The notes under the pieces were generated by a model. The model worked only from the letters and a program-made list of their open reading frames with translations, had not been told where the DNA came from and made no database searches. Below are positions 15,193 to 24,281 of a stretch of 64,000 nt of DNA, piece after piece. The stretch's first letter is position 1, and every line of letters starts with the position of its first letter. A program made the position numbers and the translations under genes. The stretch covers positions 1,116,001 to 1,180,000 of the forward strand of contig JABFRS010000001.1 of NCBI GenBank assembly GCA_013141055.1, in the 5' to 3' direction. This DNA is from Cyclobacteriaceae bacterium. Its GTDB lineage: Bacteria > Bacteroidota > Bacteroidia > Cytophagales > Cyclobacteriaceae.

Positions 15193-15708
15193 TTACTTCT
15201 TTTTCAAAATCAACCCGGCTCCTTCCAGCAAGCTTTCTACTTTAAAATCAGCTTTGTCGGCTTCTTCTACTTCGTCGCCGATCTGAATGGTTTTTATTCC
15301 TAACTGCCGGGCTGGAATAATATCACGGCCGCGGTCGCCTATCATCCATGATGCTGAGATGTCGATGTTGAATTTTGCAATTGCCTTTTCAAACATCAGC
15401 GAACCGGGTTTGGTCATAAGAGAGTTGGTGACCGTCCGATGATAAGGGGAGAAATAAAAATGATCGATCACATGATTGCAGTTGGTCTGCATGTATTGAT
15501 GACACGCCTCCATCTGAGCTTGTGTGTAGATGCCTTTTGCTATCCCGGATTGATTCGTGACAACGATCAGAAGATAGCCAGCCTCATGCAATTGCTGCAA
15601 TGCCTGAGGAACTCCTTTCAGTATTTTGAAATTTTCAACTTCATAGGTGTATAATGGATTGTCTTCATTCAATACACCATCGCGATCCAGAAAAACTGCT
15701 TTGTTCAT
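15193..15708 (-). CDS. HAD-superfamily phosphatase, GmhB-like
   Basis: 171 residues. The HAD motifs are FLDRDGVLNED at the N-terminus (nucleophile Asp8 and general acid Asp10), VVTNQSG (about 49-55, motif II) and the MIGDRGRDI acidic motif IV near residue 122. The arrangement follows D-glycero-D-manno-heptose 1,7-bisphosphate 7-phosphatase (GmhB) and histidinol-phosphate phosphatase. Those enzymes usually carry a four-cysteine/histidine zinc loop; here that loop (FYFSPYHRTV) has no cysteine pair, so heptose specificity is uncertain. No other heptose genes are visible. It starts 10 bases after the end of the gene at 15718 and is probably co-transcribed with it. Confidence 0.78.
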   Translation of the reverse strand: MNKAVFLDRDGVLNEDNPLYTYEVENFKILKGVPQALQQLHEAGYLLIVVTNQSGIAKGIYTQAQMEACHQYMQTNCNHVIDHFYFSPYHRTVTNSLMTKPGSLMFEKAIAKFNIDISASWMIGDRGRDIIPARQLGIKTIQIGDEVEEADKADFKVESLLEGAGLILKKK

Positions 15709-15717
15709 TCAATGCTA

Positions 15718-16893
15718 TTAATGTGCAGCAGATAATGTTTTCTGCTTAAAAGAATCAAAAATTATTTTGCCCCAGATAATAATACAGGGAACTGCCTTGA
15801 CCACATACGGGTCGAAAATATTATCCTGTATGGAATTCGGGAAGAGGTCGGTCGTCGACAAAGAAGTAAAGACGAGTGCCAGCATTATTAAAATGAAATC
15901 CACTCTGGAGGCTTGTTTGGTGAAGTACCAAACCGCCACGCCTGCCATCGCAATGATGAAAGTGGGAGACTCAGCGCGATGATTAAAGATCACGATCCAT
16001 AGTAGAATAGAAGCAAGCATGGCCGTCCTGAATTGAAAGTAGCCGAACTTTTTGATTTGAATAAATGGTAATCCGAGGAGCACTACCCCTGTCAGCAACA
16101 AAACTTTCTTATCCATCGCTACGCCAAACCAGGTGGTAATCCAACCCAGTACTGACAATCCATTGCTGGTGTCGTGATCATAACCCAGCAAGCTCAGCCA
16201 GCTTGAGTAAAGAAATTTTAGTTGATCAAATGATATGACGACCAGCGGCACCACCGCCAGAAGGATCATACATAATGCCGAATAGAGAATGAACTTCATC
16301 TTGTTGGGATAGAATAAAAAAAGTCCAAACCCGAATACGCCGAAGAGCTTGATATAAACCGTACCTGTGATGAGCAATGCCGCCAGAAAAAGCTTATCGC
16401 GCTCCAGCATGACAAAAGCCAGGATCATCATTCCTGCAATCAAAGCGTTGCTCTGAGAGTTTTGCAAGGCCGTAACCAATTCCACCAGGACAAAGAGCAT
16501 CATGAGTATCCTTGATCTCAGATCTGTTTTTGGAAACATGGCAAATGCTGCAAAGAGGCAAAGGGCATTCAGAGCATTCCATAAAAACAATCCGAAGCTG
16601 TCGGGAAGCCATGCAAAGGGAGCAAAGAACAATGCAAACGCGGGACTATATTTAAACAAGTCACCCTGCTCGGCGGGATAGCTCGCGTATAAGTCCTGGT
16701 TATTGATCAGATGAAAGAACGATTGTTTAAAAATGAGGTAGTTATTGTATTGAGGATAGGCGATCCCTCCCGGTGCAAAGGTTTTATTCTCCAACAGAAG
16801 GGACTGAATGGTGATCACGGCAACGACCAGAATATAGATCGTGAGAATCGTCGTGTAATTACGAAACATCCACTTTGAAAGGAAGGATTGCAT
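15718..16893 (-). CDS. Multi-pass membrane protein, GT87 / DUF2029 type glycosyltransferase
   Basis: 391 residues with about ten hydrophobic helices and a periplasmic loop after the first helix, which contains NQDLYASYP and FKYSPAFALFFAPF. Those loop features are typical of DUF2029/GT87 polyprenyl-phosphate-mannose-dependent transferases (PimE/MptB relatives). The divergent neighbour at 17018 encodes a polyprenol-phosphate mannose synthase-like enzyme that could provide the lipid-linked donor, which supports the call. The acceptor, probably an envelope glycan or lipid, is unknown. The ATG at 16893 lies about 125 bases from the divergent start. Confidence 0.75.
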   Translation of the reverse strand: MQSFLSKWMFRNYTTILTIYILVVAVITIQSLLLENKTFAPGGIAYPQYNNYLIFKQSFFHLINNQDLYASYPAEQGDLFKYSPAFALFFAPFAWLPDSFGLFLWNALNALCLFAAFAMFPKTDLRSRILMMLFVLVELVTALQNSQSNALIAGMMILAFVMLERDKLFLAALLITGTVYIKLFGVFGFGLFLFYPNKMKFILYSALCMILLAVVPLVVISFDQLKFLYSSWLSLLGYDHDTSNGLSVLGWITTWFGVAMDKKVLLLTGVVLLGLPFIQIKKFGYFQFRTAMLASILLWIVIFNHRAESPTFIIAMAGVAVWYFTKQASRVDFILIMLALVFTSLSTTDLFPNSIQDNIFDPYVVKAVPCIIIWGKIIFDSFKQKTLSAAH

Positions 16894-17017
16894 TTAAAGA
16901 GTTGAGTATTGAGTTGCGATGGGCAAAATAGCCAGTTAAAAAGAACTTTGACAAGCTATTTTAGCAATTTGAACACACTTCATTTCTTCATATTTTTAAG
17001 CGAGAATCTTTATTTCA

Positions 17018-17752
17018 GTGAGCAACGCACTTGTTATTATTCCTACTTACAATGAAGCCGAAAACATTCAGGCGATCATAAAAGCTGTGTTTGCACAACC
17101 GAAGGATTTTCATTTGCTGATCGTTGATGACGGATCACCGGATGGCACTGCAGACATTATCAAGAATCTTCAAAAGGAACTTAACACATCAACGGAACAA
17201 CTTCACCTGATCCAGCGGTCCGGTAAGCAGGGGCTTGGAACGGCATACATCACCGGATTCAAGTTCGGACTGCAACGCGGCTATGATTACATGCTGGAGA
17301 TGGATGCAGATTTCTCCCACGATCCCAAAGACCTTAATCGTCTTTACATCGCCTGCTCAGAAGGGGGCGCTGATCTCTCTATCGGATCCCGATATGTCAA
17401 TGGAGTAAATGTTGTCAACTGGCCGATGAGCCGGGTGTTGTTGTCATATTTCGCAAGTGTGTATGTACGCTTCATCACACGCATGTCGATTCAGGATACC
17501 ACTGCAGGATTTGTTTGCTATCGTAGAAAAGTATTGGAGACACTTCAACTGGATAAGATCAGGCTGGTGGGCTATGGTTTTCAGATCGCCATGAAGTTCA
17601 ACACCTGGAAATACAAATTCAAGATCGTGGAGGTGCCTATCATTTTCACAGACCGCACACTGGGACAATCCAAGATGTCAAGCGGAATTTTTAAAGAAGC
17701 TTTTTTCGGCGTGATCGGATTGAAGATCGGCAGCTGGTTTACGAAATACTAA
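17018..17752 (+). CDS. Polyprenol-monophosphate mannose synthase-like GT2 glycosyltransferase
   Basis: 244 residues with a GTG start (GTGAGCAACGCA), the first possible start before the conserved VIIPTYNEAENI. The GT2 motifs are VDDGSPDGT (about 39-47), the metal-binding EMDADFSHDP (about 93-102) and GSRYVNG (about 126-132). A C-terminal amphipathic end replaces the GtrA-like helices, matching the compact DPM1 form. It transfers a hexose from a nucleotide sugar to polyprenyl phosphate at the inner face of the cytoplasmic membrane. The GT87-type protein encoded divergently could use that product. It ends 3 bases from a convergent gene. Confidence 0.88.
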   Translation: MSNALVIIPTYNEAENIQAIIKAVFAQPKDFHLLIVDDGSPDGTADIIKNLQKELNTSTEQLHLIQRSGKQGLGTAYITGFKFGLQRGYDYMLEMDADFSHDPKDLNRLYIACSEGGADLSIGSRYVNGVNVVNWPMSRVLLSYFASVYVRFITRMSIQDTTAGFVCYRRKVLETLQLDKIRLVGYGFQIAMKFNTWKYKFKIVEVPIIFTDRTLGQSKMSSGIFKEAFFGVIGLKIGSWFTKY

Positions 17753-17755
17753 TTC

Positions 17756-18976
17756 CTAGTCAAACCGTATTGCCTTAATCGGATTCACTCTTGATATCGC
17801 AGCGGTGGGTATGAGTAGTACAACCGTCACCACAATGAAGATCAGCACATTCAAAGCAATCACGATCGGCCAGTTCCATCCGATGGGAACATAGCTCATG
17901 TAATAGTCATGAGGATTGAGATGGATGAACTGGAATTGATATTGCAGAAAGCAAAGTCCAAGACCCAGTGCATTTCCAAAAAGAAGTCCGCGGGTTATAA
18001 GTCGGATTCCCTGGTGGACAAAGATATTTCTGATCATGGAATCCTGAGCGCCCATTGCTTTAAGCAAACCGATCATCTGTGTACGCTCCATCACCAGGAT
18101 TAGGATCACGGAGATCATGTTGACACACACTACCGTCAGGATAATGAATAAGAGGATCACCACCTGCCGGCTGACAAGACCAAGCCATTCAAATACCTGA
18201 ACATACTTATCGCTTACTTTTTCAATAAAGAGATCGTAGTCCATGCTCTCTCCGATCTGATTATAAACTTCATCTGTCTTTTTGAGATCCCTGACATAAA
18301 CTTCAAGTCCGCCGGCAACACTATCGGGCCATTGATTGAGTCGCTGGATCAGCTTGAGATCACCGATAATTATTTTGCTATCGAAATATTCTGAGAGATT
18401 GGTTTCATAGATGCCGGAGATCGTAAGCTTCCTGAACCGCGGAGGGTCCTGAAAAAAGTGAACTGTGATATCATCTCCCACCTTTGCGTTGATCTTGTTC
18501 GCAATGGTCTGACTGATCACGATCTCCTTTGAATATCCTGAGTCACTGAAGTGGATGAACTCTCCTTCTTTCAGATTTTCCTTAAAGGCATTCTGATCAA
18601 AGCTTCTTCCCACACCTTTGAGAACGATTCCCAGTACATCATTCTCACTTTTGATCAAACCTACTTTATGGCTGAACTCCTGGATATGACTTATTTGCTC
18701 AAAGTGTTCAGGATGATTGTAGACATCGATGTTAAAATCGAAAGGCTGTTCCTCCATGGAATTGTTAAGGCTCAGCTTGGTGATGAGGATATTGGCACTG
18801 AAACTATAGATGCGGTTCTTCACCGTTTCCTGGAATCCTTCCATAATAAGAAAGGAAACAATGCAGGCCGCAAGTCCTACGGTCAGTGTAGCGACGGCGA
18901 TGGTATGAATGGTCGATGCGAAGCCACCCTTTTGTTCACGACTGATGCGTTGGGCAAGGAAGTAGGAAAGGTTCAA
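17756..18976 (-). CDS. LolC/LolE-type ABC transporter permease (FtsX-like)
   Basis: 406 residues with one N-terminal transmembrane helix (about 25-47), a periplasmic domain of about 220 residues, and three C-terminal helices (about 275-300, 325-350, 370-395) forming the FtsX fold. The N-terminal LAQRISREQKGGF and the C-terminal RVNPIKAIRFD are characteristic of lipoprotein-releasing permeases and MacB-like relatives. The start is a TTG at 18976; no in-frame ATG precedes it. The ATPase partner is not in the window. The likely role is extraction of lipoproteins or other substrates from the inner membrane toward the outer membrane. Confidence 0.85.
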   Translation of the reverse strand: MNLSYFLAQRISREQKGGFASTIHTIAVATLTVGLAACIVSFLIMEGFQETVKNRIYSFSANILITKLSLNNSMEEQPFDFNIDVYNHPEHFEQISHIQEFSHKVGLIKSENDVLGIVLKGVGRSFDQNAFKENLKEGEFIHFSDSGYSKEIVISQTIANKINAKVGDDITVHFFQDPPRFRKLTISGIYETNLSEYFDSKIIIGDLKLIQRLNQWPDSVAGGLEVYVRDLKKTDEVYNQIGESMDYDLFIEKVSDKYVQVFEWLGLVSRQVVILLFIILTVVCVNMISVILILVMERTQMIGLLKAMGAQDSMIRNIFVHQGIRLITRGLLFGNALGLGLCFLQYQFQFIHLNPHDYYMSYVPIGWNWPIVIALNVLIFIVVTVVLLIPTAAISRVNPIKAIRFD

Positions 18977-19020
18977 GTTTGTGGCGTAATTTTGGCTACC
19001 GTATTTGCAAAGAAACTAAA

Positions 19021-20169
19021 ATGAACAGACTTTTTCTTTTTCTTGTCATCATCGTGACGGGAGCCTGTAACGCTCAGTCTTCAAAAGCAGTGGTGGGCGC
19101 TGAAAGATTAGATATCCTTTTGCCTGAACTTGCCGGTAAAAGGATTGCATTGGTTGTGAATCAAACGTCCATTGTTGGAAAAACACATCTTGCAGATACG
19201 CTTAAATCAAAGGGCGTCAATATTGTAAAGATCTTCTCTCCGGAGCATGGTTTTCGCGGCAACGCTGCCGATGGAGAACTTGTGAATGATAGTGTCGATG
19301 TGAAAACCGGCATTGCTCTGGTATCCCTTTACGGAAAAAATTACAAGCCAACTCCCGCTATGCTGGCGGATGTAGACATCGTCATATTCGATGTTCAGGA
19401 TGTGGGGGCAAGATTTTATACCTATGTGAGCACGCTTACCTGGATGATGGAAACCTGTGCAGACACACAAAAGAATCTTATCATCCTGGACCGGCCTAAT
19501 CCCAATGGCAATTATGTTGATGGACCGATCCTGGAACCTGCATTGAAATCTATTATTGGATTACATCCTATTCCCATTGTGCATGGCATGACGGTCGGAG
19601 AAATTGCAGGAATGATCAATGAAGAAGGATGGTTGGAGAATAAAAAGAAGTGCGCACTGAAAGTGATCACTATAAAAAACTGGAAGCATGCTGATGAGTA
19701 TCTGCTGCCGGTTCCTCCTTCTCCCAATCTCCCAAATAATCAGTCGATACGGTTGTATCCATCGATCTGTCTTTTTGAAGGAACTGTTATAAGTCTGGGC
19801 AGAGGAACTCCTATGCCCTTCCAGGTGCTTGGCAATCCGGAGCTGAAAGAGATGCCGTTTCAATTCACTCCTGTTCCGATCAAAGGATTTTCACTTCATC
19901 CTCCACAAGAGGGAAAGCTATGTTATGGAATTGATCTGAGAGCAGTCAGGGTGGATCGAAAGCTTGACCTTTCTTACCTGTTAAAATTCTATCAGGCATA
20001 TCCGGATAAGGAGAAGTTTTTCATTCCTTATTTCGACAAGCTTGCGGGTACGAATACGCTGAAGCAACAGATAAAAGATGGACTGACAGAAGCACAGATT
20101 CGCGAAAGCTGGAAGAAGGGATTGGAAGAGTTTAAGGTGAAGAGAGAGAAATATCTGCTCTACCAGTAA
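19021..20169 (+). CDS. namZ: NamZ-family exo-beta-N-acetylmuramidase lipoprotein (DUF1343)
   Basis: 382 residues from the ATG at 19021. An in-frame codon at 18979 would add 14 residues that spoil the signal. The N-terminus MNRLFLFLVIIVTGAC is a lipoprotein signal with its Cys at 16. The rest matches DUF1343, with VVNQTS (about 44-49), FSPEHGFRG (about 75-83), FDVQDVGARFYTYVSTL (about 122) and DRPNPNG (about 157). Characterised members remove N-acetylmuramic acid from the non-reducing end of peptidoglycan fragments, so a wall-turnover role at the outer membrane is likely. It is divergent from the Lol-type permease with 44 bases between starts. Confidence 0.88.
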   Translation: MNRLFLFLVIIVTGACNAQSSKAVVGAERLDILLPELAGKRIALVVNQTSIVGKTHLADTLKSKGVNIVKIFSPEHGFRGNAADGELVNDSVDVKTGIALVSLYGKNYKPTPAMLADVDIVIFDVQDVGARFYTYVSTLTWMMETCADTQKNLIILDRPNPNGNYVDGPILEPALKSIIGLHPIPIVHGMTVGEIAGMINEEGWLENKKKCALKVITIKNWKHADEYLLPVPPSPNLPNNQSIRLYPSICLFEGTVISLGRGTPMPFQVLGNPELKEMPFQFTPVPIKGFSLHPPQEGKLCYGIDLRAVRVDRKLDLSYLLKFYQAYPDKEKFFIPYFDKLAGTNTLKQQIKDGLTEAQIRESWKKGLEEFKVKREKYLLYQ

Positions 20170-20180
20170 GAAAATTATTC

Positions 20181-20822
20181 ATGACAAAATCCGATAAGGT
20201 AAAAGACATTCTCAAAATACTGGATAAGCTTTATCCGAATCCGGAAGTGCCGCTTCATCATAAGGATGCCTATACGTTATTGATCTCGGTTTTGCTTTCG
20301 GCACAATGCACAGACGTGCGGGTCAACAAAACCACCCCGGCATTATTCAAGATGGCTGACAATCCCTGGGATATGATGAAATATTCCGTTGAAGAAATCC
20401 GTGAGATCATCAAGCCTTGTGGTTTGTCGCCGATGAAATCTAAAGGCATTGCCGGACTTTCAAAGATCCTTGTTGAAAAATATGACGGGCAGGTGCCGCA
20501 GACCTTTGAAGAGCTTGAGGACTTGCCGGCTGTGGGACATAAGACAGCTTCCGTTGTCATGACGCAGTGGTTTGGCAAACCGGCCTTTCCGGTGGACACG
20601 CACATTCACCGGCTTGCCTATCGCTGGGGATTGACCAATGGAAAAAATGTTGAGTCTACTGAAAAAGATCTCAAGCGACTTATTCCGGAATCAAAATGGA
20701 ATAAGGCTCATCTTCAGATCATCTATTTTGGAAGAGAGTACTGTACTGCAAGAGGGCATGACTGGAAGACCTGCCCGATCTGTAAGAAATATATCAGAGA
20801 GAGTTTAAAGACGAAAGATTAA
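20181..20822 (+). CDS. nth: Endonuclease III, with incomplete Fe-S cysteine motif
   Basis: 213 residues. This DNA glycosylase/AP lyase removes oxidised pyrimidines in base excision repair. The helix-hairpin-helix LEDLPAVGHKTA (about 113-124) carries the catalytic Lys, and FPVDTHIHR (about 136-144) the catalytic Asp. The usual C-terminal cluster motif is C-x6-C-x2-C-x5-C. Here the tail reads YCTARGHDWKTCPICKKY, which is C-x9-C-x2-C with no fourth Cys to the end, so a 4Fe-4S cluster is unlikely to form in the standard way. Catalytic residues are intact, so activity without the cluster is plausible. It starts 11 bases after the namZ gene. Confidence 0.9.
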   Translation: MTKSDKVKDILKILDKLYPNPEVPLHHKDAYTLLISVLLSAQCTDVRVNKTTPALFKMADNPWDMMKYSVEEIREIIKPCGLSPMKSKGIAGLSKILVEKYDGQVPQTFEELEDLPAVGHKTASVVMTQWFGKPAFPVDTHIHRLAYRWGLTNGKNVESTEKDLKRLIPESKWNKAHLQIIYFGREYCTARGHDWKTCPICKKYIRESLKTKD

Positions 20823-20854
20823 ACCTCAACCTTCCGTCTTTCATTCTCATCAAT

Positions 20855-21232
20855 TTACAATCCTACTTCATTTTTGTACATCCGGTAGATCACCATTGGA
20901 ATAAATCCAAAGCTGAGAATAATGCCTCCTGTAACCAGGATCATATCTCCGCCGGGAAGGTGACAAACTTTAAGCACCCAGCCGATCCCGATGAGGATGG
21001 CACACGTCATTCCTAATGCAAAGCGAAACTTTTCAGATGCCATGCGGGTGATATTTGATTCACTGTAATAAAACCAGGTCAGAGGAACGAATACCAGTAG
21101 CAAGATCATTAAGCCCATGCTCAGAAAGGTTTGAGAGACGGGCCAGTGCAACACCTTCAGGAAAAATCCGGCACTGATGCAGATGGCGGATACGGATCCT
21201 GAAAGGAAGATTAGTTTTTTCATAAGATTCAT
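20855..21232 (-). CDS. Small four-helix membrane protein with GldL-like repeats
   Basis: 125 residues, four hydrophobic helices. Two helical pairs each contain a GxxxKxxHxPG-like turn: GFFLKVLHWPVS (about 22-33) and GWVLKVCHLPGG (about 83-94). This repeat resembles the loop motif of the gliding/type IX secretion protein GldL. The protein lacks GldL's cytoplasmic domain, so GldL function is not claimed. The larger membrane protein at 21330-21953 has the same motif, suggesting duplication. The start could also be Met4. Role unknown, probably in the inner membrane. Confidence 0.7.
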   Translation of the reverse strand: MNLMKKLIFLSGSVSAICISAGFFLKVLHWPVSQTFLSMGLMILLLVFVPLTWFYYSESNITRMASEKFRFALGMTCAILIGIGWVLKVCHLPGGDMILVTGGIILSFGFIPMVIYRMYKNEVGL

Positions 21233-21329
21233 GGTCTGTTATTAATTTTTAAACAATATTTTCCTGTTGCATCTGTCTGAAGATGCTTTAAAGCTTAAGA
21301 GTATTTTAGTGGAAACTAAAGAGTGCGGT

Positions 21330-21953
21330 TCAGGCTACGGATTTCTTATACATTCCGAAGAATAGCATTGGAAGGAATCCAAAAACAAAGAGAATGGTTC
21401 CTGTCAGCAAAAGAAGATTTGCGCCAGGCATGTGCAAAATTTTGAAGAGTAATCCTGTGGAGGTTATTATTCCACTGAGCATTCCGAGAATGATCTTTAT
21501 TTTTTCATACTGCGGCATGGGAGGACTTCCTTTGAATTTCGAAATCACAAACATTGGAATGAAGAATACGACAAATCCAATCAGTCCGAATGTTCCAATG
21601 CCAACGTTGGCAAGACTTCCGGCACCAGGCATGTGCAGCATGTTCATGATCCATCCGGTACCCATCATCATGCTGGAGATGAGTCCGATTGCATAGGTCA
21701 GTTTTTTCATTGGGATAAATTTAGTTGAGTATAATAGTTGATTCGTCTGATTTTGAATTTCATACAATCCTTCTGGTGCGAGTTCGCCAATAGCCGCCTC
21801 CATCGCCGCTTCAAACTTCATGTCCGACATCATCCTCAATTCGATATCGCAGCACAAGTGATCAAGCAGGTCATCACGAAGTAACGTAAGGGTGACTTCG
21901 TTTTTCTCCAACTCCTTCCGGATGATATTTAGTTCAGTGACTGAGAGCTCCAT
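21330..21953 (-). CDS. Membrane protein with HAAS-like N-terminus and GldL-like helical repeats
   Basis: 207 residues from the ATG at 21953 (MELSVTELN). The N-terminal 70 residues are soluble and helical, with a LLDHLCCDIE segment like the HAAS/DUF1700 domains that occur next to PadR regulators. Four transmembrane helices follow, with two KxLHMPGA turns (MNMLHMPGAG, about 110; FKILHMPGAN, about 177). The start overlaps the end of the PadR gene by 20 bases, so the two are co-translated. Family knowledge: PadR-HAAS pairs often act as a regulator and a membrane effector or anti-factor. The small protein at 20855 probably belongs to the same unit. Confidence 0.75.
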   Translation of the reverse strand: MELSVTELNIIRKELEKNEVTLTLLRDDLLDHLCCDIELRMMSDMKFEAAMEAAIGELAPEGLYEIQNQTNQLLYSTKFIPMKKLTYAIGLISSMMMGTGWIMNMLHMPGAGSLANVGIGTFGLIGFVVFFIPMFVISKFKGSPPMPQYEKIKIILGMLSGIITSTGLLFKILHMPGANLLLLTGTILFVFGFLPMLFFGMYKKSVA

Positions 21954-22293
21954 AGGATTTAAGTGACAACTCAGGAAAAACAATCTTACTCATCGTCTTC
22001 ATGAAATCCTGAAGCTCGTTTACGTGGGCCGTCTTTTCTTTCAGACCACTTTGAGTGATGTAATAATACTTGCGAACCCTTCCGCCTACCGTTTCCTCTT
22101 TGAAAGAAAGGAGTCCATCGCTGGTCATTTTTTGCAAAGCAGGGTAAAGTGAACCATCCTTCAGGAGAATTTTTCCATCTGACAATTCCTTGACGCGCAT
22201 GGAAATCTCATATCCATACATTCTCTCTTGTTCTGACAGTAATTTCAACACCATGGCCGAAATAGTGCCTTTTAGTAGCTCTTTTGAATACAT
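21934..22293 (-). CDS. PadR family transcriptional regulator
   Basis: 119 residues from the ATG at 22293 (MYSKELLKGT). It is a winged-helix protein: LLKGTISAMVLKLL begins helix 1, YGYEISMRVKEL helix 2, and GSLYPALQKMTSDGLL the recognition helix, followed by a VGGRVRKYYYIT wing. A C-terminal dimerisation helix follows (about 90-110). These are standard PadR features. It overlaps the downstream membrane protein gene by 20 bases and probably represses this operon; the operator is not identified. Confidence 0.9.
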   Translation of the reverse strand: MYSKELLKGTISAMVLKLLSEQERMYGYEISMRVKELSDGKILLKDGSLYPALQKMTSDGLLSFKEETVGGRVRKYYYITQSGLKEKTAHVNELQDFMKTMSKIVFPELSLKSYGALSH

Positions 22294-22434
22294 AGGACAA
22301 AGATATATCGAACTATGAGGTATCAAAATTAATTAGAGGAAAAGTTTCTAAAAAAATTAAAAAAGGTGCCAGAAGGCTATGCAATAGCTAAAAAGGCGTC
22401 TGACACCGTATAGCTTTGCAGCTTAAAATTTTCA

Positions 22435-23358
22435 ATGCAGGAACTGAGAATCATATTTATGGGCACGCCTGAATTTGCGGTGCCGAGCCTTGAGATCCTG
22501 GTGGAGAACAAATTCAATGTGGTGGCGGTGATAACAGCTCCGGACAAGCCGCAGGGTCGTGGCCAAAAGCTGACGGGCTCTCCTGTTAAAGAGGGTGCAT
22601 TGAAATACAATATTCCTGTCCTTCAGCCTACCAATCTTAAATCACCCGAATTCATTGAGGAGCTTAGAAGCTATCAGGCGAATCTTCAGGTTGTCGTTGC
22701 CTTCCGGATGTTGCCTGAATCAGTTTGGTCCATGCCTTCAATCGGAACCTTTAATCTTCATGCTTCTCTCCTTCCACAATATAGAGGAGCGGCTCCCATT
22801 AACTGGGCCATTATCAACGGTGAAAAAGAGACAGGTGCTACAACATTCTTTCTTAAACACGAGATTGATACCGGCAGTATTATTTTTCAGGAAAAGGAGC
22901 CCATTCATGAAGATGATAATGTGGGAGCCGTTTACGAACGACTGATGAAGAAAGGTGGCGGGCTTGTCTTGAAGACTGTTAAAGCTATTGAAACAGGAAG
23001 CTACCCCTCTACTCCTCAAACTGAATCAGCTGAGATAAAACATGCCCCCAAGATCTTTAAAGAAACGTGTGAGATTAGATGGGATCAACCGTCTGAAACC
23101 GTTAGGAATTTTATAAGGGGGCTAAGTCCGTATCCTGCTGCCTGGACAATTCTTCATGGCAAGAATTTCAAAATCTTCTCAGCAAAAAAAGCAGAGCCTA
23201 AGCAATCAGATGAAATGCCGGGAACGATTAAGACGGACAACAAAACTTATCTTTACGTTAAAACTTCTGATGGCTGGATCTCTATTGAAGAACTTCAACC
23301 TGATGGGAAAAAGCGTATGAGCATTCAGGATTTTTTCAGAGGAAATAAAATCAGCTAG
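22435..23358 (+). CDS. fmt: Methionyl-tRNA formyltransferase
   Basis: 307 residues, normal length. It formylates Met-tRNAfMet for translation initiation using 10-formyl-tetrahydrofolate. [13 protein letters not shown] (about 9-21) starts the Rossmann-like domain. The signature [19 protein letters not shown] (about 108-126) holds the catalytic Asn/His region, and HEIDTGSI (about 142-149) the catalytic Asp. The C-terminal OB-fold runs from about 205. The next gene is folA, whose product sustains the folate pool used here, 7 bases downstream, so the two are likely an operon. Confidence 0.96.
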   Translation: MQELRIIFMGTPEFAVPSLEILVENKFNVVAVITAPDKPQGRGQKLTGSPVKEGALKYNIPVLQPTNLKSPEFIEELRSYQANLQVVVAFRMLPESVWSMPSIGTFNLHASLLPQYRGAAPINWAIINGEKETGATTFFLKHEIDTGSIIFQEKEPIHEDDNVGAVYERLMKKGGGLVLKTVKAIETGSYPSTPQTESAEIKHAPKIFKETCEIRWDQPSETVRNFIRGLSPYPAAWTILHGKNFKIFSAKKAEPKQSDEMPGTIKTDNKTYLYVKTSDGWISIEELQPDGKKRMSIQDFFRGNKIS

Positions 23359-23365
23359 GAACGAA

Positions 23366-23869
23366 ATGATCATATCTCTCATCGCAGCCCTCACCACAAA
23401 CCGGGTCATTGGCAAGAACAATGACCTTCCCTGGAAATTACCAGATGACATGGCGTACTTTAATCGTACAACGAAGGGCCATACAGTGATCATGGGTAGA
23501 AAGAATTATGATTCTCTACCAGCAAAGTTCAAACCTCTCCCAAACAGAACGAATATTGTTGTGACACGGCAAAAGGATTTCAAAGCACCGGGTTGTTCGG
23601 TTGTTCATTCATTGGAAGAAGCCATGCAACTTGTGCGAAAGGGAAATGATGAAGAAGTATTCAACATCGGAGGAGCCGAATTATTCACACTAGGGTTGCA
23701 GTTTGCCGACAGGCTTTACCTGACCGAAATAAAGACGGAGTTATCGGGAGACACTTTTTTTCCAGAAATAAAAAGATCAGAGTGGACAGAGAAGTCGAGG
23801 ATCCATCATACAGCTGATGAGCGACATGCTTACGCTTTTGACTTTGTTGTGTACGAGCGGAATTCCTAA
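23366..23869 (+). CDS. folA: Dihydrofolate reductase
   Basis: 167 residues. It reduces dihydrofolate to tetrahydrofolate with NADPH. The N-terminal [26 protein letters not shown] includes the Trp of the Met20-type loop and the catalytic acid as Asp27. [14 protein letters not shown] (about 45-58) and [10 protein letters not shown] (about 99-108) bind NADPH. The length is typical of chromosomal DHFR. It lies 7 bases after fmt and 25 bases before a small membrane protein gene on the same strand. Confidence 0.95.
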   Translation: MIISLIAALTTNRVIGKNNDLPWKLPDDMAYFNRTTKGHTVIMGRKNYDSLPAKFKPLPNRTNIVVTRQKDFKAPGCSVVHSLEEAMQLVRKGNDEEVFNIGGAELFTLGLQFADRLYLTEIKTELSGDTFFPEIKRSEWTEKSRIHHTADERHAYAFDFVVYERNS

Positions 23870-23894
23870 TCATTCTTTTCATTATATTGGTCAC

Positions 23895-24269
23895 ATGGAT
23901 TCACACAAACGCATTCTCGGCATCCTTTACATTATTTCAGGAGCCTTTCAGATCATAGGAATGATTTTCCTGTCCACTATAATATCCATTATCATGCATT
24001 TTATTTTCACTCAGCCGGATGTTGAAGCGGTCTGGTTCATGGAGTGGATCGTTCCATTGATAAGGGTCATTTCTGTTGCTGTTGTTCTCTTTTTCTCTAT
24101 TCCGTCTATCGTGGGTGGATGGGGAATTCTGAATGGAAAGCCATGGGCACTTACTCTTTTGCTGGTGATGGGGTGTTTCAAATTATTTTCCTTTCCCATT
24201 GGAACGGCGTTGGGAATTTATACGATATGGGTTTATGCTGAAGACAGAAGACCTGTTCCAGCTCCCTAA
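23895..24269 (+). CDS. Small four-helix membrane protein, unknown function
   Basis: 124 residues from the ATG at 23895 (MDSHKRILG). An in-frame start at 23817 would overlap folA by over 50 bases and add a non-conserved tail. Four hydrophobic helices (about 6-30, 48-70, 74-90, 95-115) are joined by short loops, with GGWGILNGKPWA between the last two. That loop is common in small DUF-type four-helix proteins of Bacteroidota. It follows folA and precedes an SDR gene on the same strand with short gaps, so an operon is possible. Function unknown. Confidence 0.7.
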   Translation: MDSHKRILGILYIISGAFQIIGMIFLSTIISIIMHFIFTQPDVEAVWFMEWIVPLIRVISVAVVLFFSIPSIVGGWGILNGKPWALTLLLVMGCFKLFSFPIGTALGIYTIWVYAEDRRPVPAP

Positions 24270-24281
24270 CATTTACTGAAC

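Noticed and set aside
21269-21286. Small hairpin GCATCT ... AGATGC between the two GldL-like genes
   Set aside because: Six base pairs without a T-run on the gene strand; expected by chance at this size.
22355-22410. Imperfect inverted repeat GGTGCCAGA ... TCTGACACC before fmt
   Set aside because: The stem needs a bulge and is not followed by a T-run or placed over a promoter box; too weak to call a regulatory site.
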